A stretch of 64,000 nucleotides of DNA from Branchiostoma floridae (Eukaryota; Chordata; Leptocardii; Amphioxiformes; Branchiostomatidae), in assembly GCF_000003815.2 (NCBI RefSeq), contig NC_049979.1, positions 25,433,899-25,497,898 of the forward strand, given 5' to 3'. Shown here piece after piece: positions 49,001 to 58,404 of the stretch. The position numbers and the translations under genes are program-made. Position 1 is the first letter of the stretch. The number at the start of each line of letters is the position of its first letter. A model generated the notes under the pieces. It ran no database searches. It saw nothing but the letters and a program-made list of their open reading frames with translations, and was not told the DNA's origin.

Positions 49001-52000
49001 TGATCCTTGTCGCACTCTTTGTAGTCGCAGAGATGTATGTTCACTGCTCCCCTGTTTGTTTGGGATGACCCAGCATAGATCATTCCATGATGGCTGCCGA
49101 CCCTACATTCTCCCTTTTGAGAAATGCATCCGTCAAGCCGTTAAAACCACTCCAGAAAGCAGCTGTCATGATTTGGCTTGTTAATGGCGGTCCGTCATCT
49201 CATTTAGAACACTGTCATACCCACTGACTTAGTCAAACTTTTTGTGGATCTGAAGTTTTTGCTTGTCGCTTTTCATAATTGATACGTATTGTGACAATAC
49301 AGTTCAACGTGATGTACTGTAAATGCAGAAAATTTCGCCGTGGTTTAATGTCTGCGGTTTTTGCGGTGACCACTTCACTGCGAACATTTTTCCATGGCAG
49401 TAAGAGACTACAGTGCATGGTGTTACCGCGGACTGAAAACCACAGCGAACAGTCCTTTTTTCTCACTACAGCAAAATTAAATCCCCCGTGAACTTAAATG
49501 CATTTACAGTTACTCATTAAAAATTATATGTACTTAGTACCAGCCAATATCTAGTAGTATAACATACCATAAGCCGTAGTTTCTTGCCATGGTCCCTTTG
49601 GTGAATACATGTACTTCACACAAATTCACCATATCTTTTTTAACCCCCGCATATCTTTACCTTTCAGTTTGATATCTATTTCACATCTTTTTACTTCCTC
49701 AGAAAATACAATACAGACCTTTGATATGCTTTAGCGGATTCAAAGGATATTTACCCGCATCTTTAGAGGATGAGCAAGATGAAACAAGTGGCATTACCCG
49801 AGGCACTGTTGTATATTTCATGTGTCATGTGACTCCTACTAGCCCTTCAATGTATTACTACAGCAGGCAAAAGAAATGGAATATTTGGGATCCTACCAAA
49901 AATTATCAATTTTTCCATAAATTATGGAATTTTTGTGCACCTTCTTACCTTTCAATGTATCAACTGGAGACAGACAGACTTGTAAGAGGTTAAAGAAAAG
50001 GAGTCTGGAGTAACATTAACTCAAAATCCCACCTTATGCCCAAAGCGTAGTCAGGTAGTAGTAAGCTCCTATGTTTGCTTCTGCTATCCATCTGGAGAAC
50101 TGTATATTCAAATCTTTTCGTGGTGACTTCAGTTAATGAGTGAATTAAGGGATGAGTTCTAGAGCGCTCGTTCGAACATACCTTCCAACACCTTGAACAC
50201 AGCGATCGGTTAAGTTTCTTGTGACTGGAGCTTGTGTTAGCCACGTAAGCGGGATCAGACAGTAGGGACCAATAAGCACCCGCGTCTAAAATCTGAACGA
50301 GAATAGAATATTCCAGGCGTTAAAGATGTCGAAGTTCCCAGATGGAATTGCAGAGAAGCGACTATATAGTGGGAGTGGAATACTACCCGAATGGTACCCA
50401 GGGTTTAAGTCTTTTCAATGATGTCTTGAGCACCTGGATATCTGAAGTGTAAATGCCTTAGGGATTTTTATTTAGTGATGCTGGATAAAAATGTATAAAA
50501 ATATATAAATTCTTAAATTTTTTTCTAGAAGTCTTAAAAATAATATAAAAAAGCTGATGAAACACTTGACTCCAAGGCTGTTTGATATGCTACATGACTG
50601 TATACTGTACACTTTTACATGGTGCAGGGTAAGAGAGTGATACAGGGAATTGTTTGGATGTTAATTGTCTGTTATTTCATGATTTGTTGATGTACAAGGG
50701 CATCTCTAACTACTCTGCTCTAACCACAGGCCAAGATGACCCCCCAGGAGAGACTGAAAAGGAGGATGCAGCAGATGTTGAACAAACAATGTAAGTAACA
50801 GGTCAAGGGTCACGAGGACCTCTGTTGCAGGCCGCAGCCTCTAATTGGCACCACGGACAGCTGCCCCAAATACTGCCGATTTAATTACACCCCTCGCAAA
50901 AATGAGATGCGTATCTCTACCTGGGTATTAAGGTTGAACTTGATTTACTGTGAGACCAGACCTACTCCATGCATAACGAGTAGCTCTTGCATATCCAGAT
51001 TTTTGTGACATACATGTACCAGTAGATTATGTTTGGCAGGATTACAATTTTTCAAGTTGACATGTCTAGACCAGGTGTGCAGAGGGACCAGCACAAAAAG
51101 TCGCTTTTATACATCAAAGATTTTGAAACTTTTGAAATGCTAACAGGCTATCTTTTCTCATTTCTTTTCTTTTTTTTAAATGACTGTGTATAAAACTGTA
51201 ATGGATTTCTTAACAAATGGGAAGTAACAGTGGGCAGAAAAGTTTTGGTAACCAAAGGCCAATGTGAGGGATTCTTTTTGTAGAGGTGGCTATCTTTAAT
51301 AACTTATTTCTGTCCAAGCCCATAACTGTACATACATGAAGTTAGCTGTTTATGGGTGTCAGAGTTGGCCTGGCTAAAGTGACAGTTATTTTTGATTTAT
51401 GGCTGGAGTGTGCCTGGCTTGCGCAGGATTAGCAGGGCTGATTGAAATGTGGCTTGGAGGTCCGCTGATATTTTAGGAGAAAATACCTAATATTTGCGTA
51501 GCCCCTATCTAATTGGCAAAAGATAGCTTGATTCATGTTGTAGGTCATCAAGGTGCATCCCTCGGTGGGTTTCGAATTAAGATGCCCCATCAAAATGCAG
51601 AAGTTTGTGTGAAGTATGGACCCGTCCCACATCTGTCAACCCGGGCATTGTTGACCTTGCACATAATGTGCTGCAATATTGATCTGTTTTGGACTCTGAT
51701 TTGATATTGATGTTTCTTATTTACCTCGCCTTGCCTGTTCCATAATACAGCACATCTACCCTAATGGGGCGTGTGCCAGAGTTTGTGGGAAGACCAGAGA
51801 ATGAAATGCATCACTTACTCTGCCTTAACTGGGCACGATAAAGCCGAAACTGCCTCCAGAATTAGCTGCAAATTGTTGATGAGTTTGGGGTTGAGGGGAA
51901 TCCGCTGGGTTGTTTAGGGAGCTGGGGCTCGGTTGATATTTAGGACCCTTTAGCATTATGCAGGTATGTTGTCACAGAGATGCCTCATTACAGTCCCTTA

Positions 52001-55000
52001 GGGATAGCTGGTAGATTTTCCATGCAGACAATTTCAAGGTACCTTTTCCCTCTGTGGGGAGATTGCCAAGTTCAACAGCAGAATGCAAATTGTCCATCCT
52101 GAGGATAGCACGTCAGATGGAGAAGTGCGGCAAATATTTCATCTCCAGTGTGCTTAATTGCTGTCACCCCATGCTGGGAGATTTTTCATCTGTGCGAGCG
52201 CACTTGCAGCTCCCGTTGCCTTGGTAACAAAGACAGATGGCTAGAAGGAACAGACAGTAGTCTCGGCAGAGCGAGCTGGTCTTCTGCCCCTGGTTACAAC
52301 TAAATGTATTTGTAGCCTGGGGTGACAAGCAGATAGCGCTACCCAATATCCCTTCATCTCACTGGCACAGTCCAGATGACTTTATGCATGTTAATTGTAT
52401 TTTTCTCATTTTGTGTGTCCCCCAGACAAGGCCGACAAGAAAGCTGCTGCCAAGAAAGAGGAGGAGAAGGAGCAAGAGCGCCTGGTGAGCAGCGGGATCT
52501 CAAAATATACAATTTGAAGAAGAAAACAAACGTGCAAACATATTCACGTATTATATGAATTGTATCAGACATTAAGGTTTGAAATTCTGTAGGAGTCCCA
52601 CAGAGCAATCACTCTCACTGCAACAATCATGTTATAACTATGATCATGAGCAAGTATACGCCCCATATATTTGTGTGTATACAAACTGAATTTGCCCAAT
52701 TGGGATTTGTTCTGTATTATCATTTACAGCTACCACAGGAATTTTGCAGCCCATGCACACCTTCATGATTCACTTAATTGTTGCTTTCATAATGAGACCC
52801 CCACATCATGAATGTAATCTGTATTGTTTGAAGAGACAGGTTTAATTGTACCGGTGATTAGTCAGCTATGAATAAGATACAAGGTAGTCAATATGTATTG
52901 ATCGAAATTGCTACGTCTGCCATATGTGGGGAATACTCCTAGCGCTGGGGGCAGGAATTAGAAAACACCACAAACATCGCACCACACCCTTTAAAAGTTA
53001 AACTGTGGTTCAGATGAGGATAAAGTTTGATAGACCTTTTCTGCATTCTGCAAGCTAAAATTACACCAAGCTGTCTGCAGACAAATATAATTTCCATTTC
53101 TGAAATGTTGGAATCATGTAGGAACTCCAGCATTGCCAGCTCTCCTGCAGGTTTTGGCGCCCGTCCAAGCCAGCCGCCTTACCATCACTTAAAATTTCAT
53201 TTGTGTGGCAAGAAGTTGACGAAAATAGATAGCGCCTTCGTCTGAATGAACATGGGTACAACCTCATTGCCATGCATAGTTAGTAAGCTAAGCAAATATA
53301 GTCTAAGTAGTGCTTGAATTTCAAAGCAGTATTGACAAGCTTATCAGTTCTTGTCCCAGCCCCCACATGGTAAAATCTAAAAGATCATTTCTGTAAAGCA
53401 AGTAAAACAGGTTTGCAGCCAGTTTGAAAGATGCAGATGTGACATAACGACTCCAGGCAAACAGCTGAGAGTTGTTGTTGTGACACAAAAAGGAGTTGCC
53501 ATTGAGAGTGAACTTGGCAGTGGATTTGCCACCTTGACATAAGGGCAATTCTGAGCACCACACTAAAATATACTTTTGAGCTGGAGGGGAGAATTATAAA
53601 GTGTAGCTCGTCGAGCGCCCAATAAATTGGGAGTCATCCAGTTTGTACATCTCCCCTTGCCGCGCATAAAACGGCAAGCCCTGCTAAGATTGAACTCAGT
53701 GCCGTCCAATCAGCAGTGCCAGAAGATTCTCACGAATCCAAACTGTCCCAAAGTAAAGTCGAAGATTTATCACCCTACTTAAGGGGAAGAGTAGTTTGGA
53801 CGGATCCACTGTAAGGTCAACATTGGAAGGTTGGGTTTATATTTGCTCGTGCAGAATCCATCAATTGGCAAGCATGAATGCAAAGGAGGTAATGTTTGCG
53901 TCCTTGCATCTGAAATGTTGAGGTGGCAACAAGAGGGTCGGTGGGAGAAGCCATGAAGTGGTTCATTGAATATGTATGTACGTGTAATTATGTTGTAGTA
54001 GTGGAGACCTGTTGATGTTCCTAGTATGAAATTGGGACGCTTCCAATTTGGGTATGATTGCTCTGATGTAGAGTTCAGTGCGTACTGACCAATGAGGAAG
54101 ACCCATGTCAGGTTGCCATGTGCATATGTGCCTGTGCTGCTCAGAACCTCAGGAGAGTCCCTCTCCTTGGTGCTGAAACTCCTGTGCACAAATCTAACCC
54201 TGCAGACTGGATTCTTGGTTTTGAATTTCATTTCACGGTCAAAGCTGGAAAGTCACACTTAATGCATTTTGCAAAAATCCCGGACTGATTGCAGAAAAGA
54301 CGCAACCATTTGGACTGACCCTAACCCATTTGCATCAACTCCGCAGTATTAGCGGTAATACGGCCCTACTTTAGAGCCCTGACAGTGGCAGCTTCCACCA
54401 CTTTTGCAACTATATCTGTCTGAGATATGGATACTCCTCTGTGCTCTTTGACACATTAATGCAGTCTTAATATTCTGTCTTCCCCTTCCATTTAATTGCT
54501 CCCAGGAACGTGAGGAGGAGCTGCGAGACATGGCCCGCAAGATGCGTCGAAGGTTGGCACATTCATGGTTTAACAGGATCTATGTGCTGCCTGCAGTAGT
54601 GCTTGTTTGTGAAATGGCAGTGCAGCATGTCCCCAGGGAAGGTGTCGGTTGATAGAGCGAGTCCCAAACTGCATTGTCACGGCCGCTACAATCTCACTGC
54701 CACACACACCATAAATAAGTAATACGATCAGAGCAAAAGCTTAACATTACTTACATGAAGTTCACATTCGCTCATGCATTGCATCCAAAAAAACAAGCCA
54801 ACATCTGTAATTATAGAAAATTCATTAAGTGTAATTTGCACGTCCTTTTATGATGAATGTAACTCTGCTGAAATTTTGTTAACGATTTCTGAAAGCAAGT
54901 CGATAAGGTGACAGTACCAGTTTCCTGTTTATTTGTTCTCCAGAGAACGAGAGCGCAGAGAGCGTGAACGTGCGGAGGAGTCACGACATTCTCGCAGTCG

Positions 55001-56513
55001 CTCCCGATCACGGTCGCCTAAAGGTTAGCGCTCTTAACTTGAAATCTGGAGTAAAAACCAACTGTGAGACAAACTCTAACAACAGAGGCATGCAACATTT
55101 ATCTGTGTGGGCCCCACATGGATATATTTGGTTACAGTTGTTATATTGTCAATAATGCCATTAAGCTTTTGTTTACAGTGCAGATATGCAAGGTGGCTAT
55201 TTAAAGTAGCCAGCCACCCATACATCTTTCATGTCCATGGTCATCAGAGGTTCCAAATGATCTTCATCCATCAGGCATGAAAAAGCAATTTTCTCCTTGT
55301 TGATATGGAGATTTTCTGATGAGTGCTATCTGTGAGATGGACATGCATGTATAATTTGATGTTTACCTGCCTCGTCCTTATTTTGCAGGCAGGAGGCGCG
55401 AGCGTGAACGATCATCCCCACGAAGGAGGTACACACGTACATATTGTTATTTACTGCTGCATAAAATTGAGAACTTGTTACGCTGGAGTTAAGCATGCAG
55501 ATAATTAGTGCTGGTGTATCCTGGTGGTGGGAACGCTCCAATGCACTAAAACTTGAATATTCAGCTAGTGTCCTAGCAGAACTAATGCACAGATGGCAGT
55601 GACCGCAGCTCAACCATGTGGCCTGCCTGACACATCCTTCCAAATTTTTTATTCATTAATAGTTAATTGAAGCATGCCGGGGATTTGTATGCAAACAACC
55701 CATACACCTTCGGGTCAAGACAGGGAATTCGTCACAGAAATCAGATAAGGACAGCAGTGGGCTTTTCCAATATTGAGTCCTCTCCCCGCCAATTTGGACC
55801 GTCCTGGGTAATCTCGGGGCAAGTTGATGGAATTTCATCTGTGGAAAAATGAAGGGAAAACTGATGAGCTTAATCTCCCAGGTGGTTTTGTGGGAACATT
55901 TTCCTGCTGCCTGGGATGTTACTGAGTTGGGATGACTGTCCTCAGCACTCATTGAAATATTTGGACAGGTGGTTTGAGTAATGACAATTTTTCTATCGGC
56001 GAGAAATCAGACCTGGCCAATCACATGGCTGGATGGTTGAGGTCGTTTTGGCAGTAGGCCACAGGCTGCAGGACATAATGTCACCCCCACTCAGCCGCTC
56101 CAGCGGAAATCCAGAATCCATATGCGCATGTCACACTGCTGCCCCACTCCCGACAAAGGCTGAAATATATTTGTGCTGCTCCCCGTCCATTTTCCCTCCA
56201 CATCTGCTTTAAGGTCTAGGTTCAAAGGCGTCTGCCCCTCCCATTGGCTGGAGTAGGCTTTTCCTGCAGATATAACGGCTTAAGTAAACTATTTCATGTC
56301 ATCGTAAGTGCACATCCATATCAGATACACATGACCCATTACACGCTTTTACGACCTAGAGAGCGTACGAGTAGTGGCATAGAGAGCTTTGATGGAGAAA
56401 AGTTACCTGGTCAGCGGCAAAGTTAGCTAAGCCAATATTGTCGTTTTTTTCCAAGGCGGTCTAGGACGCGCTCCCGCTCAAGATCGCCCCCGCGCCACCA
56501 CCACCGATCCTGA
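18799..56513 (+). CDS. CLASRP: CLK4-associating serine/arginine-rich protein (CLASRP/SFRS16/SWAP2), 19 coding exons
   Basis: Exons: 18799-18897, 19572-19669, 20612-20710, 21642-21724, 21937-22027, 25976-26133, 27171-27267, 28528-28606, 44281-44354, 45639-45680, 45987-46256, 46589-47071, 47242-47284, 50730-50790, 52426-52484, 54506-54552, 54944-55023, 55389-55428, 56456-56513. Every junction is GT-AG with matching phase, giving 2061 nt and 686 residues; the human protein is about 670. Order of parts: conserved N-terminal DRY_EERY/SWAP region, acidic tract, GTQYG-PFGDFVK block, GRK-SRRERRAFREKRLRGRK block, VTFITSFGG, long RS domain, TPQERLKRRMQ helix, EK/ER-rich helix, C-terminal RS tail ending RHHHRS. 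The family binds CLK kinases and affects alternative splicing in nuclear speckles. Only the 3' end of exon 11 is uncertain. An acceptor at 18728 suggests the first coding exon extends into 5' UTR to 18729. Confidence 0.95.
19044..19354 (-). mobile_element. hAT-like MITE, CAGGGCTCGAAATAC family (reverse copy)
   Basis: Lies in CLASRP intron 1. It matches the 27414-27751 copy in reverse, including the blocks for GGTGGTAACAGTCAATGCAG and the CCTGCAC repeats at both ends. Ends are CATGGCTCAAAATACC and GTATTTCGAGGCCTG. TTGTA occurs on both flanks and may be part of a target duplication. Confidence 0.75.
20193..20555. mobile_element. hAT-like MITE with GTGCACC repeats
   Basis: In CLASRP intron 2, immediately before exon 3. 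Ends are CAGGGCGCGAAATTC and GTATTTCGAGCCCTG. Inside each end are runs of TGGGTGCACC/GGTGCACC. The interior is AT-rich and non-coding. TTGAA stands on both sides. Confidence 0.7.
20737..21082. mobile_element. hAT-like MITE, CAGTGCTC ends
   Basis: Begins 26 bases after exon 3 of CLASRP. Ends are CAGTGCTCAAAATACCC and GGGTATTTCTGGCACT, an imperfect inverted pair of the same general type as its neighbours. Internal AACCTG/CAGGTT and GGCAAC motifs recur near both ends. Non-coding. Confidence 0.6.
22340..22626 (+). mobile_element. hAT-like MITE, truncated copy of the CAGGGCTCGAAATAC family
   Basis: CLASRP intron 5. It shares TTTAGGAAGTA, GGTGGTAACAGTCAATGCAG and the ACCTGCACAGCT-to-GGTATTTGGAGCCCTG right end with the copy at 27414-27751. 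The left terminus is not recognisable. Confidence 0.7.
23430..24320 (-). mobile_element. 5'-truncated LINE in CLASRP intron 5
   Basis: A minus-strand frame of 237 codons (23602-24315) ends in a non-LTR ORF2 C-terminus: KLRISAHPLEIERGRYKKLP, ERTCNHCIAKPVEDEIHFFS and NCLSNDQERKELFEE. This is the C-x2-C...E-D-E-x-HF-x2-C motif family. A TAATAATAAGTTTATTATTTGC stretch at 23434 is the 3' UTR/tail side. The RT itself is missing. The frame is intact over 237 codons, so the insertion is fairly young. It is antisense to CLASRP. Confidence 0.8.
24321..25540. other. CLASRP intron 5 sequence, nothing further recognised
   Basis: No exon-like or transposon-end structure was identified. Short open frames on either strand have no recognisable protein character. 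Confidence 0.4.
25548..25672. repeat. 40-bp tandem repeat, three copies
   Basis: The block GGTTGCACTGAGTCAAAAGC recurs at 25570, 25610 and 25650, each preceded by AAATGCTTTTTTCAGATA-like sequence. It starts within a CAGTGCTCGAAATGC motif, the end type of the local hAT-like MITEs, so it probably arose by amplification of a MITE end. Confidence 0.9.
25976..26133 (+). CDS. CLASRP: CLASRP exon 6: conserved KASIGYTYEDS block and polyglutamate tract
   Basis: Residues 157-209. KVKASIGYTYEDSTTGG is near-identical to vertebrate CLASRP. It is followed by PPP and a run of about 17 glutamates encoded by a GAG/GAA repeat, then DSDGSISDTDL. The donor at 26134 (TTAG|gtcagg) is weaker than the gene's others. 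The last 32 coding bases form the first unit of a 59-bp minisatellite that continues into the intron. The phase joins exactly to exon 7 (DVIVDPNELTKEQLQAYN). Confidence 0.9.
26102..26759. repeat. 59-bp minisatellite, 11 units, starting inside exon 6
   Basis: Units start at 26102, 26161, 26228, 26287, 26346, 26405, 26464, 26523, 26582, 26641 and 26700. All are 59 bp except the second (67 bp, an 8-bp insert CAAATGTA). Units are nearly identical, with sporadic single changes. Each contains GACTTAGGTCAGG, the exon 6 splice donor, and a TGA that is in frame directly after the first unit. There are no spacers, so it is a minisatellite and not CRISPR-like. Confidence 0.97.
27171..28606 (+). CDS. CLASRP: CLASRP exons 7-8: GTQYG-PFGDFVK and KDKEEQ helix
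   Basis: Exon 7 (27171-27267) encodes PNELTKEQLQAYNKTGTQYG and IPFGDFVK. Exon 8 (28528-28606) encodes NLRKDKEEQDRIQHQKELEE and EKALYS. Together these are residues 210-268 and match vertebrate FGDFVKWLRKDKEE...LEEEKAMYS. Acceptors are tctccag and tttcccag. Exon 8 ends in phase 0 before the gene's longest intron (15,674 bp). Confidence 0.93.
27414..27751 (+). mobile_element. hAT-like MITE, best-preserved CAGGGCTCGAAATAC copy
   Basis: CLASRP intron 7. Ends are CAGGACTCGAAATAC and GTATTTCGAGCCCTG. GCTTCTAG precedes it and CTTCTAG follows, consistent with an 8-bp duplication that has lost one base. Inside are CCTGCACTGGTGCAGGTAA-type repeats and the shared GGTGGTAACAGTCAATGCAG core. Non-coding. 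Confidence 0.85.
29068..30131. mobile_element. 1.06-kb inverted-repeat element, AAGCCCCGGTCACAAAGCGC ends
   Basis: Left end AAGCCCCGGTCACAAAGCGC continuing GTACGATTCCTTGCGAT; the right end is its inverse (ATCGCAAGGAATCGTACGCG then CTTTGTGACCGGGGCTT). Further inverted ATCGCA/CGTACGATG blocks lie inside both ends. There is no coding frame. The GCCCCGGTCACA-type end resembles Harbinger-like MITEs. The target duplication is not clear (TTA against TTC). Confidence 0.8.
30271..30791. mobile_element. Mariner-like MITE, CAGTCAAACCTGT ends and TA duplication
   Basis: Left end CAGTCAAACCTGTATTAGTG, right end ATAGACAGGTTTGAC, flanked by TA on both sides (30269-30270 and 30792-30793). Several GTGGCCAC motifs lie near each end. 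No transposase frame. The ends and TA target are typical of Tc1/mariner-derived MITEs. Confidence 0.8.
31080..31560. repeat. Interspersed repeat with CA-rich tail
   Basis: Contains AACAGCATAACTTGAGAAG, CTGCAGTTCCAGAGCAACCT with GCTAGGGG, and later ACCAAATATCATCGCAATCC followed by an ACACACAGACACACATACAC microsatellite (31470-31520). The same modules occur at 38.2-39.4 kb and 60.6-60.7 kb, so it is a dispersed family. It is non-coding and lies in CLASRP intron 8. Confidence 0.6.
32905..33110 (-). mobile_element. tRNA-derived SINE candidate
   Basis: On the minus strand CCGGTGCAATGGATTG (A-box-like) is followed about 30 bases later by GGTTGTGAGTTCGATCCCC, a good RNA polymerase III B-box. A tail containing AATGGTACATGCTGATTTCT and TAGTACTCGGCATTTGGGAA follows. 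This layout is that of invertebrate tRNA-derived SINEs. The poly(A) or repeat tail is not clear. Confidence 0.5.
33655..33742 (+). mobile_element. 3' fragment of the CAGGGCTCGAAATAC MITE family
   Basis: CAGAAATACCTGCACAACTT and CACTAACCTGAATATACAAG then TGGTATTCTGAGCTCTG are diverged versions of the right end of the copy at 27414-27751. Confidence 0.6.
33800..38230. other. CLASRP intron 8, no exon or repeat recognised
   Basis: Mostly non-repetitive intron. Several open frames of 60-140 codons exist on both strands (for example 34628-35050 minus and 35539-35808 plus). None has recognisable motifs or supporting splice structure, so I do not call them. The G+C-richer patch at 37900-38080 has a basic frame that I also do not accept. 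Confidence 0.4.
38240..39400. repeat. Degenerate tandem repeat, ACTCGAGAAG-TTGTGGATGGAT family
   Basis: Roughly 120-150-bp modules recur with heavy divergence. Each has GTGTACA-ATAACTC-AGAAG-TGTG followed by GGAT--T--TGATATTTGG-AGGT, for example near 38330, 38470, 38605, 38880, 39230 and 39345. Open frames across it (38388-38726) follow the repeat and are not genes. Confidence 0.65.
39426..39844. mobile_element. hAT MITE with perfect 8-bp target duplication
   Basis: Ends are TAGGGCTGGGTATCGGTACAG and its near-inverse (CTGTACCGGTACCCACCCCTA). TTTGTAGG stands on both sides (39418-39425 and 39845-39852), an exact 8-bp duplication. Inside are GGACCGGACCTG repeats that can pair with GGTCCAGGTTCAGGTCC on the right. 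Non-coding, in CLASRP intron 8. A partial relative (GACCTGAAAAAAAATCAGTG, GACCGG) lies near 21255. Confidence 0.92.
39900..44280. other. 3' part of CLASRP intron 8, repeat-poor
   Basis: No transposon ends, tandem repeats or LINE frames were recognised over 4.4 kb, in contrast to the preceding 20 kb. Base composition is more balanced. No cassette exon can be proved from sequence alone. Confidence 0.5.
44281..45680 (+). CDS. CLASRP: CLASRP exons 9-10: basic GRK...RRERRAFREKRLRGRK block
   Basis: Exon 9 (44281-44354) encodes GRKSRRERRAFREKRLRGRK and ISPP. Exon 10 (45639-45680) encodes SYARRDSPTYQPYRR. Vertebrate CLASRP has the same order (RREFREKRLRGRKISPPSYARRDSPTYDPYKR), so these are secure despite small size. 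The basic stretch is a plausible nuclear localisation signal. Residues 269-306. Confidence 0.95.
45829..45853. repeat. (GT)n-(G)n microsatellite
   Basis: About seven GT units followed by ten G in the intron before CLASRP exon 11. Likely length-variable. Confidence 0.85.
45987..46256 (+). CDS. CLASRP: CLASRP exon 11: RS start and VTFITSFGG block
   Basis: Residues 307-396. ESSESSSRSRSRSPVNEGQ is followed by VTFITSFGGEESPS, matching vertebrate RSRSRSPTPGREEKITFITSFGG. The 3' boundary is the one uncertain junction. Phase with exon 12 requires an exon end leaving two bases, and CTCAG|gtttaa at 46256 is the best such donor. It gives the atypical ending FAFQILCHLLDFKQSNAL. A shorter exon ending at a weak donor near 46197 or 46177 would also keep phase. 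Confidence 0.8.
46589..47071 (+). CDS. CLASRP: CLASRP exon 12: main arginine/serine domain
   Basis: Residues 397-557. SDKKHRRRSSSSRSKSSSSS leads into RS, RSRSHS and RDRGHRRSR repeats, the long RS domain of the family that is a substrate for CLK/SRPK kinases and mediates SR-protein contacts. The donor AT|gtgagt is strong. The 161-codon exon is the largest in the gene. Confidence 0.93.
47242..56513 (+). CDS. CLASRP: CLASRP exons 13-19: TPQERLKRRMQ helix and C-terminal RS tail
   Basis: Exons 47242-47284, 50730-50790, 52426-52484, 54506-54552, 54944-55023, 55389-55428 and 56456-56513 encode residues 558-686. They carry KMTPQERLKRRMQQMLNKQ, YKADKKAAAKKEEEKEQERL, EREEELRDMARKMRRR, ERERRERERAEESRHSRSRS and the end SRTRSRSRSPPRHHHRS. 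Vertebrate counterparts are LTPQEKLKLRMQKALNRQFKADKKAA and REDELRAMARKIRMKERERREKE. The middle is predicted coiled coil or single helix. Exons are 40-80 nt with clear acceptors. The stop is TGA 56511-56513. Confidence 0.93.
47285..50729. other. CLASRP intron 13, repeat-poor
   Basis: No mobile-element ends or arrays recognised. No exon-like segment with CLASRP homology is missing between exons 13 and 14. The interval is unusually complex in sequence for intron DNA in this window. Confidence 0.45.
50791..54505. other. CLASRP introns 14-15, repeat-poor
   Basis: Apart from exon 15 (52426-52484), nothing coding or repetitive was recognised. Short open frames here are unsupported. Confidence 0.45.
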
Positions 56514-58404
56514 GAACTGGGCCCCGAGTCTGCTGCGTCGAGCCTCGCATCAGCTGACTGCATCGACTTAGCATAAGGAGGAAAGCACCAGTTATCGATG
56601 GACATCACATTAGTCGGACATGATGGATCCCACCTGTCAAGTGCTACAGATGGCATTAGCAATTGGAGGGAATTTTGAACTGTTTAACGTGCACCGCGCC
56701 AGGACGACATCGTGTCGGGACTTGGCTTCGGCGCAAAGAGCCGCCACTTTGCGGAGGAGGCGGTGTTAGTGTGAGACGTTGGAGGTGAATTCAATTTGTA
56801 TAGGCATATTTGTTTTGTTATCGCAGAAATTAAATCGATAAGAGGGCAAGGGCAGTGGATGTTAAGTGCCCCTCGGGTTCCCAGGAATTGGTTATGAGGA
56901 TTAAATGATAGCCACTGACCCTCTGAAGTGATATTTAGGAAGTAGATCAGCCAGGCTGTGATGAAATAGCCCTGCATAGTGAATGGAGATTGCATACATT
57001 TATAGGCTACCCACACTGTATGTACAGGCATGTGGACATTTTTACATTGTACACTTGTCCAACCTGTGAATGATTGTGTGCACTGTAGACAGCTTGGGAT
57101 TCCGAATGCTGCGCAGGAGATGTGAGATTGCAATGTTGATGTTTTATCGATACTCAAATATTGCAAGAGATGATCCATCCCTCCAGGCATGTCGCCACTG
57201 TGAGATGTGGCAGAGATTGCACCATCTCACAAGTGCTTCCATTGGCACATCCCCAACGAATCTACTTAATATCGCTAATCTTCCTGCAAAGATTCGGTAA
57301 CAACAAATAGGCTGCCTGCAGAAAAATGAGAGTCCCTTCACAAATTCACTGTGACTGCCATTTACTGGAAAATGTGATAAGGGGGAATGCTCTCCGCAGC
57401 GCACGGGATTCCCGACCATCCCTAATGCTTGCTGCAGAATTGTCCCGCAGTGTCGTGTCACCATATCAAAACTTGTACAGAAATGAGAGAGCAAGTTTTT
57501 GTTGTTGATGCGTTTGATCTCAATGGAATCTATTTCCGATGAGATTTGGGGCCATTCCAATTGAGGTTGAGTTTGGAAAGGCAACCGTTATATGTGAGAT
57601 ATGGTGGGCTGTAATCAGAGCAACCTTGCATGAGGGACGAAGTCTGTAGGGGGCTGTGGAATTGGACACACTGTCGGTGTGCATATGAAGTCCCTGGTCA
57701 TTATTACGGAGGATGATAACATGTATGTTCTCCTGTCAAATTAATAGACATTTAGAATATTTGTATGAATAGAGGGCTGTGTCTTTCCTTGCTTATCATA
57801 TCCATGTGTCCCCATAGGGGTTTCAGTTTGTGACCTTTGTACTTTCTTCGAAGGAACTTATTCCACCAAAAACAAGGAAGAAAAAGCCCAGAGGACCTGA
57901 ATTATGTCTTAAGTTATCGCCTGTGCCATACCTGTACATCATTATCGTCCCAGGGTTGTGAACTGTCAGGAAACGGAAATAATATACAAGAGTGTAGACA
58001 GAACATGACAGCACCTCTGTTTAGACACATGCTGTTTACAAACTCTGTACCAATTAGTTGTTAGTCCATAAACATGCGCCACAGGTGGGTGTCATCAGAG
58101 GTTTGCTAATACATTGTAAACCATGAGTTCGTAAAAAGGCACCAAAGGCATTTATGATTGTCCACATAGAACGTGCACTTAAACTCCAAACTCTCAAGAT
58201 GTATATTCTCTGAGGACGTAATTTTCCATTTATTATTAGGAAAAAAATGCTAATTGATATTTGTAAGCATCTGTCATTTTGGGGGAAATGCAAGAGGCAC
58301 AGTTGTAATTAGCAATTGGCAAATTAAGAGACACTGTTAAAGCTCTGTTGGTGGTGTCTAGAAGTGTTACAAATGTTTCTACATACTTTTAGGAATTGAA
58401 TAAA
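56514..58404 (+). terminator. CLASRP 3' region with candidate polyadenylation signal
   Basis: After the stop codon the first canonical AATAAA in the sense strand that I could place is at 58399-58404. ATTAAA-like variants occur earlier (about 56828). A 3' UTR of up to 1.9 kb is therefore possible, but the true end is not determined. Confidence 0.3.

Noticed and set aside
52376-52558. 60-codon plus ORF over CLASRP exon 15
   Set aside because: Different frame from the exon, which reads YKADKKAAAKKEEEKEQERL in the conserved frame.
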